Assembly (NCBI GenBank): GCA_002305445.1
Contig: DBRA01000008.1
Span: forward strand, 16,864 to 26,902
Direction: 5' to 3'
DNA: 10,039 nt
Source: Clostridiales bacterium UBA1380
GTDB lineage: Bacteria; Bacillota; Clostridia; Oscillospirales; CAG-272
Position 1 is the first letter of the stretch, and every line of letters begins with the position of its first letter. Below are positions 1 to 6,530 of this stretch, piece by piece. The notes below the pieces were generated by a model. The model searched no databases. It was not told the DNA's origin and was given only the letters and a program-made list of their open reading frames with translations. A program made the translations under genes and the position numbers.

Positions 1-183
1 CGCGCCGTTTACGAGGAGAAGGCGTACAGCGAATTCTTCGACAAGTACCGCGATTCCATCGCGGCGGACGTCAGCGGCGCCGTCAACAACACGTATCTCG
101 TGCTTCAGGGCACGGAGGGAACAAAGAGCTACGGCATGGTCGTCGATCTTGCCGTCGCGTATTACCTCGCCGAAGCGGACTAA
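1..183 (+). CDS. C-terminal fragment of an unrecognised protein (5' end outside window)
   Basis: An open frame runs from the first base to a TAA stop and encodes the last 60 residues of a protein. It starts in the window with RAVYEEKAYSEFF and ends LAVAYYLAEAD. The codon use (third-position G/C) matches the genes that follow, and only 24 bases separate its stop from the next start, so it is probably the preceding gene of the same operon. The fragment is mixed charged/helical followed by a more hydrophobic tail; no catalytic motif, membrane segment or domain signature is visible to me. I do not recognise the family. A cell-wall or envelope role would be only a guess from the neighbours. Confidence 0.7.
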   Translation, partial: RAVYEEKAYSEFFDKYRDSIAADVSGAVNNTYLVLQGTEGTKSYGMVVDLAVAYYLAEAD

Positions 184-192
184 ACTATCGCG

Positions 193-200
193 AAAGGAGG
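193..200 (+). promoter_or_regulatory. Strong Shine-Dalgarno for the NodB-like gene
   Basis: AAAGGAGG lies seven bases before the ATG at 208. It is a near-perfect anti-16S match at ideal spacing and fixes the start of the gene. The same short gap holds no promoter, which supports co-transcription with the gene upstream. Confidence 0.8.
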
Positions 201-207
201 CGCGCGG

Positions 208-1401
208 ATGAAGCGTTTATGCGCGTTTATGCTGTCGGCGGCGATGCTTCTCTGCGTTTTCGCGACGCCGCTCGCCGCTGCCGAAGACAAACCTTCGCTT
301 TATTTCAACGACGAAGTGTGGTACAAGAGCGGACTTTTAATGCCTGTCCGCATGTTCAACCTGTATTACCTGCCCGTTTCCGTGTTCGCCAGCTTCGATT
401 ATATCAACGTCACGCTCAACCGCCAGAAGAAGGAGCTATTGCTCGCGAATAAAAACACCGGCCGCTACGTCAGCTTCAATATAGACGAGCAAACCGTGAT
501 AACCGACGAGGGCGACGAACTTTACGTCCGTGTGTACGCGTTTTACGCCGGCGAATACTACGTCCCGGCGAACTTCGTCTGCGGCGTGCTCGGCGTGCAG
601 AACGAGGCGTACGTTTCGCCGGTGGACGGCGACTGGTGCGTGCGCGTATATGACTCTACGGCAAAGCTGACCTTTAAGGAACTTCTCAAAATCCACAATC
701 CGGACGCGCTTCCGCCGGAGACCGAGACGACGACTGAAACTACGCAGCCGCCGGAAACCACGACGGACACGACGGCGCCGGTCACGACGGACGTCGAAGT
801 AGACACGGAACCGCGCATGATCGCGCTCGTGTTCGACTACGCGTCGGGCGGCGAATATGACGACACGCGCGCCGCGATCGAAAAGACGCTGTCGGCCTAC
901 AGGATCGGCGCCGTATTCGTGTTCGGTCCCGAGGACGCGCAGAGCGCGCGCACCGCAGCCTCGCTGTTGACGTCTGGGTACAGGATTGCGGCGGCGGCGG
1001 ACGCGGACGCGCGCGGCGACGATGCCGCGGATTCGCTCGACGCTGTAAACGAGTACCTGTATACTATCACAAAGACGACGACGCGGCTCGCGTCGCTCAC
1101 CGATAAGCAGCTTGCGGACGAGGCGACGGTCGCTGCGGTCGAGCTGCGCGGCTACCGGATTCTGCGCTTTAACGCCGAAGCGCCGGACAGCGGCTACTAT
1201 TCGGCGAAGGTCGCGGCCTCGATGACGGAAACGATTATAAAGAGCGCAGACATAACCCTTATGCGGCTGCGCCAGACGAAGATCACCGCCGCTATGCTTT
1301 CCGCGGTGCTCGATATCATTCTCGCACACCCGAACTACACGGTGTTCGTGCCGGGCTATACCGGCATTGACGGAGGAGGAACAGTTACAGATGGAGAATA
1401 A
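208..1401 (+). CDS. Secreted protein: stalk domain plus degenerate NodB deacetylase-like domain
   Basis: 397 residues, exported. Residues 1-25 form a signal peptide (basic MKR start, hydrophobic core, likely cut after PLAAA). Residues about 45-130 resemble the copper amine oxidase N-terminal-like 'stalk' domain common in clostridial wall proteins (YYLPVSVFA near the front, YYVPANFVCGVLG at the end). Residues about 168-202 are a Thr/Pro/Glu-rich linker typical of extracellular proteins. Residues about 204-384 follow the NodB polysaccharide deacetylase layout: MIALVFDY where active enzymes have TFDDG, IGAVFVFG for the 'ATFFV' strand, GYRIAAAADAD where GHEIGNHTxxH is expected, and a C-terminal ITLMRLR...PNYTVFVP like the closing strands. 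The metal-binding His pair and the second Asp are absent, so I infer a non-catalytic, glycan-binding or regulatory role at the cell wall. Its last 11 bases overlap walR, implying translational coupling. Stalk and NodB assignments are by eye. Confidence 0.75.
   Translation: MKRLCAFMLSAAMLLCVFATPLAAAEDKPSLYFNDEVWYKSGLLMPVRMFNLYYLPVSVFASFDYINVTLNRQKKELLLANKNTGRYVSFNIDEQTVITDEGDELYVRVYAFYAGEYYVPANFVCGVLGVQNEAYVSPVDGDWCVRVYDSTAKLTFKELLKIHNPDALPPETETTTETTQPPETTTDTTAPVTTDVEVDTEPRMIALVFDYASGGEYDDTRAAIEKTLSAYRIGAVFVFGPEDAQSARTAASLLTSGYRIAAAADADARGDDAADSLDAVNEYLYTITKTTTRLASLTDKQLADEATVAAVELRGYRILRFNAEAPDSGYYSAKVAASMTETIIKSADITLMRLRQTKITAAMLSAVLDIILAHPNYTVFVPGYTGIDGGGTVTDGE
1372..1380 (+). promoter_or_regulatory. 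Shine-Dalgarno deciding the walR start
   Basis: GGAGGAGGA inside the end of the preceding gene lies ten bases before the ATG at 1391. It would lie inside the coding region if the in-frame TTG at 1367 were used, so the ATG is the better start. Ribosomes finishing the upstream gene at 1401 would terminate almost on this start, which favours coupled translation. Confidence 0.7.
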
Positions 1402-2104
1402 GAAGAAGATACTGATTGTCGAAGACGAAAAAAACATCGCAGAGGTGCTCGCCTATAACATAAAGCGCGCTGGCTACGAAACCGAGTGCGTCTACGACGG
1501 GCTTTCCGCCGTGGACGAGGCGCTGAAGGGCGGGTACGACCTCGTGCTTCTCGATATCATGCTGCCGAAGCTTGACGGCTTCGCCGTCTGCGAAAAGATC
1601 CGCGCGAAATCGTCCGTGCCGATTATTTTCGTCACGGCGAGGGAGGACGAGAAGGACAAGATACTCGGCCTTGACACCGGAGCCGACGACTACGTGACAA
1701 AGCCTTTCTCGCTGAAGGAGCTGCTCTCTCGCATCCGGGCGAATATCAGGCGCAGCACGACCGAAGCCGTCGCCGAAAGCGCGCCGCAGAAGAAGCAGGA
1801 GCCGATCCGCGTCGGCGAGCTCGTCATCGACCTCGACCGCTACAGCGTAACAAAGGCGGGCGAGCCGCTCGAGCTTTCGAAGAAGGATTACGACCTGCTC
1901 GTCTTCTTCGCCAAAAACGTGGGGAAGGCCTTTACCCGCGAGCAGCTGCTCGAGAACGTCTGGGGCTACGACGGCTATCTCGGAGACATACGCACCGTCG
2001 ACGTCGCGATAAAGCGCCTGCGCTCCAAGATAGAGCCGGGCGCGACGAAATACGAATACATCATGACGAAGCAGAAGGTCGGCTACTACCTCAGGGACTT
2101 TTAA
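1391..2104 (+). CDS. walR: OmpR-family response regulator WalR (YycF/VicR)
   Basis: 237 residues, the normal length for an OmpR/PhoB regulator. The receiver domain (about 5-120) shows the acidic pocket VEDE (Glu11, Asp12), the phospho-acceptor Asp55 in LLDIMLPKLDGF, Thr82 in VTAR and Lys104 in GADDYVTKPF. After a charged linker, the winged-helix DNA-binding domain (about 135-237) includes KKDYDLLVFF, REQLLENVWGY and the recognition-helix region RTVDVAIKRLRSKIE, ending in the expected VGYYLRDF. It would be phosphorylated by the kinase encoded next and bind DNA as a dimer. WalR is named rather than PhoP or another homologue because walK, yycH-like and yycI-like genes follow in the canonical order; WalR governs peptidoglycan turnover genes in Bacillota. 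Start chosen at the ATG with a strong ribosome site rather than the TTG 24 bases upstream. Overlaps the previous gene by 11 bases. Confidence 0.9.
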   Translation: MENKKKILIVEDEKNIAEVLAYNIKRAGYETECVYDGLSAVDEALKGGYDLVLLDIMLPKLDGFAVCEKIRAKSSVPIIFVTAREDEKDKILGLDTGADDYVTKPFSLKELLSRIRANIRRSTTEAVAESAPQKKQEPIRVGELVIDLDRYSVTKAGEPLELSKKDYDLLVFFAKNVGKAFTREQLLENVWGYDGYLGDIRTVDVAIKRLRSKIEPGATKYEYIMTKQKVGYYLRDF

Positions 2105-2145
2105 AGCGGCAGCGAATATTCATGTAAAGTAAAAGGAAGACAGCA

Positions 2146-3972
2146 ATGTTCAGGAGTCTTTATTTTAAAATAGTCCTGATACTTGTAATATTCATCATCA
2201 CGGTCATGAGCGTCGTCGCAGCCGTGCTGCTTTTCAGCGTCTTCCAATATTACAACGGCGAATTTCAGTCGCAGATGGAGGACGCCTTCGCCGAAGGCGC
2301 CCCTCTTGTGCCGGAGCTCGAGGACGCGCTCGGCTCCGAAAACTACGCCGCCGAGCAGAAAAAGGTGCTCGATTCGTATTCGGGCCTGCTCGGTATAGAC
2401 AGCTACCGCAACTTCTACGTACTCGATATGAACGGCAGAGCGCTTGCCGGCTCCGATACGGAACTCGCACGGACGCTTACGGCCACGCCGAACATGATGG
2501 CGGCGCTCAACAAAAAAACAGGCTACTCCGACATCGTCGGCTCGGACTACGCCGACTTCGCCTATTATTTATCGAACGGCGAGCACGAGAGCATCATATA
2601 CATCAAGGACACGTTCGAAGAAGTGCAGCAGCTCTCGTGGATCCTTTTCTCGCTGATCCTCCAGGCGCTGTTTTTGGGACTTTTAATATCGATTGTTCTT
2701 TCGTTCTTCCTTGCAAAGGCGATAACCGCGCCGATACAGAAGCTGACGCGCGGCGCGAGCCTCGTCGCCGCGGGCGATTTCAGCTGCGAGCTCGAGGCGC
2801 ACAGCCGCGACGAGATCGGCACGCTGACCGACACCTTCAACCACATGAAGGACGTGCTCAAGGTAACGCTCGACGAGGTTGACGGCGAGCGCGAAAAGCT
2901 CGAAACCGTCTTCGCTTGCCTGAAGGACGCTGTCATCGCGTTCACGGACAGCGGGGAGGTGCTGCAGTCGAACCCGAGCGCCGCCGAGCTGTTCGGCGAA
3001 TCGATGAAATCAGGCTTCACGCTCGACTACATGCTGAACCTATTCGAGATCGGCTTCGACGGGAACATGCCTAAGCCGCGCGCCATGGGCGCCTACGCCG
3101 AAAAGGCAGACGAGGGCAGCTTTGTCTTCCGCGACGTCGTTTACGGCGACAGGGTGTTCGACGTCAGCTTCGGCGCGATCACATATCAGAAGGACGCCGT
3201 CGCGAAGGAGGGCGTCATAACGATCATACACGATGTGACCGGCCGGTACGAGCTCGACCGCAGCCGCCGCGAGTTTGTCGCGAACGTGTCGCACGAGCTG
3301 CGGACGCCGCTCACGTCGATCAAAGGCGCGTGTGAGAGCATTCTGGAGGATCCAGACATGCCGCCGGAGATACGCGATCATTTCCTCGATATGGCTGTGG
3401 CGGAGAGCGACCGGATGAAGCGCATCGTTGAGGATCTGCTCGTGCTGTCGCGGCTTGACAACAACCGCACGCGCTGGCGCATCGAAACATACAGTCCCGT
3501 CGAATCGCTGCGCCATGTGTGCGAAGCCATGCGTACCGTCGCCGAGGCTCGCCGCCATGCGATAACGCTCAGGGCGGCGAAGGACCTGCCCGATATCACC
3601 GCCGACCGCGAGCGCATCGAGCAGGTCATGATAAACATAATCGCAAACGCCGTCAAGTATACGCCCGAGGGCGGCCGCATCGTTGTGACGCTGCGGTGCG
3701 ACAGCTTCCGCGAGCGCATCAGAGTCGATATCGCCGACAACGGCGCCGGCATACCGGAGGAGGATCTCGCGCACGTGTTCGAGCGGTTTTACCGCGTCGA
3801 AAAGTCGCGCGCGTCCGAGGAAGGCGGCACCGGACTCGGCCTTGCCATCGCGCGCGAGATCGTTCTCGCGCACGGCGGCAGCATATCGATAAACAGCAAG
3901 GTCGGAGAGGGAACGGTCGTCACGATTTTCCTGCCGGTCAAGACTCAGCTTAAAAACTCGGAAGATAAGTAA
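2146..3972 (+). CDS. walK: Membrane sensor histidine kinase WalK (YycG/VicK)
   Basis: 608 residues, as expected for WalK. Order of parts: TM1 about 8-31; an external domain of about 130 residues with a PAS/Cache-like strand pair (FYVLDMNGRALAGSD near 90-104); TM2 about 165-190; HAMP about 191-243 (TAPIQKLTRGA...RDEIGTLTDTFNHM); cytoplasmic PAS about 250-365 starting LETVFACLKDAVIAF; HisKA with His383 in FVANVSHELRTPLTSI; HATPase with N-box IIANAVKYTPEGG, G1 DNGAGIP, F-box FERFYRVEKSR and G2 GGTGLGLAI. All catalytic motifs are intact. It would autophosphorylate His383 and pass phosphate to WalR Asp55. It starts 41 bases after walR behind AAAGGAAG, with no convincing promoter or terminator between, so one transcript is likely. 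PhoR/ResE-type kinases share this layout; the following yycH/yycI-like genes decide for WalK. Confidence 0.9.
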   Translation: MFRSLYFKIVLILVIFIITVMSVVAAVLLFSVFQYYNGEFQSQMEDAFAEGAPLVPELEDALGSENYAAEQKKVLDSYSGLLGIDSYRNFYVLDMNGRALAGSDTELARTLTATPNMMAALNKKTGYSDIVGSDYADFAYYLSNGEHESIIYIKDTFEEVQQLSWILFSLILQALFLGLLISIVLSFFLAKAITAPIQKLTRGASLVAAGDFSCELEAHSRDEIGTLTDTFNHMKDVLKVTLDEVDGEREKLETVFACLKDAVIAFTDSGEVLQSNPSAAELFGESMKSGFTLDYMLNLFEIGFDGNMPKPRAMGAYAEKADEGSFVFRDVVYGDRVFDVSFGAITYQKDAVAKEGVITIIHDVTGRYELDRSRREFVANVSHELRTPLTSIKGACESILEDPDMPPEIRDHFLDMAVAESDRMKRIVEDLLVLSRLDNNRTRWRIETYSPVESLRHVCEAMRTVAEARRHAITLRAAKDLPDITADRERIEQVMINIIANAVKYTPEGGRIVVTLRCDSFRERIRVDIADNGAGIPEEDLAHVFERFYRVEKSRASEEGGTGLGLAIAREIVLAHGGSISINSKVGEGTVVTIFLPVKTQLKNSEDK

Positions 3973-4063
3973 AATCAGTAAATTATACGAAGCAAGCAGC
4001 TTTAAACACGGTTTCGACTTCTTAAAAATACGGCGCGGCGCGCGGAAAGGATGGCGGCATCGC

Positions 4064-5458
4064 ATGAACATAGCAAAAATGCTCGAACGCATCGCGGTCG
4101 GACCCGAGAAAACGAACCGCGCCGTCGAAGCGGCAAAAAGCGTCGTCATAGCTATCCTTTTCGTGCTTGCGGTCGGTATGTGCATACGCTTTGCCGTGAT
4201 GCTGCGGTTGAACGAAGCCGGCGAAAAGCAAAACGGCTATTATAAAATCAGCGCGTCGATCGCCGCGTCGGAACACGTCGCGCCCTCAAAGGTGCTGCCT
4301 GAGGCGGCTTGCTTCGAGAGCGGCGGCGAGCGCCTTATGCTGATCGCGAACGAGGGGGCGCAGAGCGACCTGTACACCTCGCTCGCGCCTTTCATCGCAA
4401 AGACGCTTTCGTCGTCCGGCGAGACCGTCGGAGCCGACGAAGCGGCCTTCGTCGGCGATTACCTTCGCCTGCGCTACCACCGTCCGCTTCCGGCGGCCGT
4501 AATCGTATGCAGCGCCGCGAGGGGGACAAACGGAGATGCGCAGGCGTGCGCCGACGGGACGCTCATTTCGGAGCTTCTTATAAAAAACGGCTGTTTATAT
4601 GCGATTTCCGCCGTCGGAGACGTAAAAAGATACACACCTGACGAGGAAACGGAATATCCTGATATAGCCTCGTTGTTTACGATGTATTCCGGCGTTATGG
4701 TCGAATACAAAACCGCGGCGGAGCTCGGGCTGTCGGGCATTCGTGCCGATGAGCCCGTCATAACGGGCGCCGTCGTCACAAAGACGATGAATGTGACGAA
4801 TATAAGCGCGCAGATCGTGCTCTCAAACGCCGAAGCATTCGAGGCGGTCATACGTCTTTTTAATTTTAATCCCAACAAACTGAGCTCCGGCGGCGAAACC
4901 GGCGGCGAATATTATGTCGAAACGCACGGAATCCTGCGCATGGACATCGACGGCATCGTCTACAAGGCTACCACCGGCGGAGGACTTCCGCTGTCCGATT
5001 ATTTATCTGACCATGGCAGCGACGGATATACGATATCGGACGCGATCGAAGCCGCCGACAGCATAACCGAATCGCTGCGCGACATCAACCCGCATCTGAT
5101 CGGCGGCGACGGCGACGTAACGCTCCTCTCCGTTGACGCACAGGGCGGCGCTTTGACGATAAAGTACGGCGCATCCTTCGACAACGTCCTGCTCACCGGC
5201 TTTACGGTGCTCTCCGTCACTGTGGATAACGGCATGATCACGTCGGTCGAACTGAACACTTTCACCGCGAGCGATCTGTCCGGCGTCGAACGCAGCTGGT
5301 CGGAGGTGTGGTATCTGCGGAACGTGGCGCGCATCCCGCCGGGCGCGGATGGTGTCGCGAAGCTCGAATATCCGGCGGACTTTTCCGCGCTGTCGCAATC
5401 CGCCGGCTGGACGGTATATCTGCCCGCGTCCGGCGATGAAAGCAAGGGTGCCGCATGA
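4064..5458 (+). CDS. yycH: YycH-like regulator of the WalRK system
   Basis: 464 residues, close to the usual size of YycH. A basic, charged N-terminus is followed by one membrane segment (about 26-47, AAKSVVIAILFVLAVGMCIRF), then a large domain outside the membrane with no cysteine cluster or enzyme motif. The KS just before the membrane segment and the single-pass N-in topology fit YycH. In Bacillus and Staphylococcus, YycH and YycI contact WalK through their membrane segments and modulate it. Position after walK and before the yycI-like gene is the main evidence; the sequence itself is diverged and I would not name it from sequence alone. The gap of 91 bases before it holds no clear promoter or terminator. 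The ribosome site GGAAAGG sits 13 bases before the ATG, longer than ideal, but no other in-frame start lies upstream. The end overlaps the next gene by ATGA. Confidence 0.7.
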   Translation: MNIAKMLERIAVGPEKTNRAVEAAKSVVIAILFVLAVGMCIRFAVMLRLNEAGEKQNGYYKISASIAASEHVAPSKVLPEAACFESGGERLMLIANEGAQSDLYTSLAPFIAKTLSSSGETVGADEAAFVGDYLRLRYHRPLPAAVIVCSAARGTNGDAQACADGTLISELLIKNGCLYAISAVGDVKRYTPDEETEYPDIASLFTMYSGVMVEYKTAAELGLSGIRADEPVITGAVVTKTMNVTNISAQIVLSNAEAFEAVIRLFNFNPNKLSSGGETGGEYYVETHGILRMDIDGIVYKATTGGGLPLSDYLSDHGSDGYTISDAIEAADSITESLRDINPHLIGGDGDVTLLSVDAQGGALTIKYGASFDNVLLTGFTVLSVTVDNGMITSVELNTFTASDLSGVERSWSEVWYLRNVARIPPGADGVAKLEYPADFSALSQSAGWTVYLPASGDESKGAA

Positions 5459-6378
5459 ACTGGAGCAGGATGAAAACAGCCGCCATCATAATGCTGGCGC
5501 TTACATGCGCGGGCATTTTCATAGCTATGACCGCGTACGAGCGCATGACGAACTATATACCGGCCTCGGCGATTGAAAACGCCGTCGACATCATGGCCGG
5601 GGTCGGCGTTATAATCCCGGACGGCGTCATACCGGATAAAAAGCCGGCGGCGCAGGTGTACGAGTGCGACATCGGCGACGACTACTACGGCAGCCTCGCG
5701 TCGGCGCTGACCGGAGCCGCCGTGCTGCGCGGCTACGCGACGCCGGACGGTTACATCGTCACGACGGAGGACGGCGGCCGCTTCGAATTTTCAAACACTC
5801 TCGGCATGGTATACACGTCGGGATTGATGCCCGATCTCGACGTTCCCGCGCCGGACGCCTTCGACGCACTTTCCGGCGAGACCGTTGCGTCCGCAAAGGT
5901 GCAGAAGCTCGCACTGAGGTTCATAAAGGCCGGAACCGGCCTTTTCGACGGCGGCAAGAGTTACACGCACCGCTACGAGGTGCGCGTGACCGAGTGTAAA
6001 ATGAAGGACGGCGTATATTATGCGCGCTGCGTTCAATACCTCGACGGCCTGCGGATCGTCGGTGAGGGCTTCGTCTGCGCCGTCGCGGACGACATGATCG
6101 CGGGCGTAAACGGCGACGTGTGCTTCGCGCTGCCGACTGAAACGGTAGATTCGCAGCTTTACGACCAATTGAATATACTGTTGACTGAAAAGGAAAATTT
6201 CGCGAAAAATAGCGCGGAAGGCCTTATTATGCGCGAATTTTCCTTTTGTCGCTGCGTTTATATGAGCGCGGATATCAACAAAATAATAATAGTTCCGTGC
6301 TGGTATATAGGCTATAATGACGGCGGCGAACGCATCTATAACGCCGCCGATATGTCGCTATACACAACGAGATCGTGA
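5455..6378 (+). CDS. yycI: YycI-like regulator of the WalRK system
   Basis: 307 residues, slightly longer than typical YycI. It begins MNWSRMKTAAII, very like the MDWxxTKTIFII opening of YycI proteins, and this opening runs into a single membrane segment (about 8-27). The rest is exported. The C-terminal half has the alternating strand pattern of the YycI PepSY-like fold (RYEVRVTECKMKDGVYYARCVQYLDGLRIVGEG) and closes with CWYIGYNDGGERIYNAADM, matching the family's final 'W ... YY(V)NA' strand pair. It starts in an ATGA overlap with the yycH-like gene, so the two proteins are probably made in equal amounts, consistent with the YycH-YycI complex that acts on WalK. No ribosome site better than AAGGGTG is seen before it, which fits translational coupling. 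No yycJ (walJ) follows; murA does. Confidence 0.78.
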   Translation: MNWSRMKTAAIIMLALTCAGIFIAMTAYERMTNYIPASAIENAVDIMAGVGVIIPDGVIPDKKPAAQVYECDIGDDYYGSLASALTGAAVLRGYATPDGYIVTTEDGGRFEFSNTLGMVYTSGLMPDLDVPAPDAFDALSGETVASAKVQKLALRFIKAGTGLFDGGKSYTHRYEVRVTECKMKDGVYYARCVQYLDGLRIVGEGFVCAVADDMIAGVNGDVCFALPTETVDSQLYDQLNILLTEKENFAKNSAEGLIMREFSFCRCVYMSADINKIIIVPCWYIGYNDGGERIYNAADMSLYTTRS

Positions 6379-6403
6379 AATTTCTCGGAAAGTATGTGCA
6401 AAA

Positions 6404-6427
6404 TCACTATTAATGTTACGATAGTGA
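6404..6427. promoter_or_regulatory. Inverted repeat upstream of the murA promoter
   Basis: TCACTAT (6404-6410) and ATAGTGA (6421-6427) are perfect 7-base inverted arms with a 10-base spacer. No T-run follows on the + strand, so it is a poor terminator for the operon on its left; on the - strand a short T-run would follow. It overlaps the WalR-box-like repeat, so it may be part of an operator or coincidental. Confidence 0.35.
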
Positions 6428-6430
6428 AAA
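6414..6430 (+). promoter_or_regulatory. Putative WalR box (direct repeat) before murA
   Basis: TGTTAC-GATAG-TGAAAA fits the published WalR consensus TGTWAH-N5-TGTWAH at 11 of 12 positions; only the third base of the second half differs. It lies about 40 bases upstream of the murA -10 element and just upstream of the -35 region, a position from which WalR can activate. Function is inferred from the match and from walR being in the same window. Confidence 0.5.
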
Positions 6431-6445
6431 ATACGGATAATCCTC

Positions 6446-6474
6446 TTTCAATTTCCTTCACAATCTGTTATAAT
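6446..6474 (+). promoter_or_regulatory. Sigma-A promoter with extended -10 for murA
   Basis: A perfect -10 TATAAT (6469-6474) is preceded by TG plus one base (TGTTATAAT, 6466-6474), the extended -10 form. With a 17-base spacer the -35 is TTTCAA (6446-6451), only 3 of 6 consensus, which the extended -10 can offset. Start of transcription would fall near 6481, giving a leader of about 50 bases before murA. The surrounding DNA is much more AT-rich than the genes. Confidence 0.7.
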
Positions 6475-6530
6475 ATTACAGCCGCCGAAAAAGGCGCATA
6501 AAAATAATAAATCTTCCGGAGTTTATATAT

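Noticed and set aside
1367..1390. Alternative TTG start for walR, adding eight residues
   Set aside because: The strong GGAGGAGGA would fall inside the coding region, and OmpR regulators normally begin only a few residues before the first strand (KKILIVEDE). The ATG at 1391 fits both points.
436..1437. Long open frame of 333 codons on the - strand opposite the NodB-like gene
   Set aside because: It is Arg/Val-rich with no recognisable domain, signal or ribosome site, and mirrors a well-supported + strand gene. High third-position G/C on the + strand removes stops from this opposite frame.
2123..2128. TGTAAA half WalR site between walR and walK
   Set aside because: The second half five bases later reads AGGAAG, which is the walK ribosome site and not a TGTWAH match; no promoter accompanies it.
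3973..4063. Possible promoter in the 91-base gap between walK and the yycH-like gene
   Set aside because: The region has scattered TA-rich words (ATTATAC, TTAAAAATA), but no -35/-10 pair at 16-18 base spacing, and no terminator hairpin, so read-through from walK is simpler.
3040..4185. Long open frame of 381 codons on the - strand opposite walK
   Set aside because: It spans the intact HisKA and HATPase coding region and the gap after walK, shows low-complexity Ala/Arg/Val composition, and has no family motif. It is a shadow of codon bias.
4051..4245. ATG at 4051 as the start of a separate 64-residue protein
   Set aside because: It is better spaced from GAAAGG but encodes a short Arg-rich, motif-free product in a different frame from the YycH-like gene and ends inside it.
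6404..6430. Inverted repeat after yycI as the operon terminator
   Set aside because: The stem is AT-rich and followed by AAAA on the + strand, not a T-run. It is better treated as a possible operator element.
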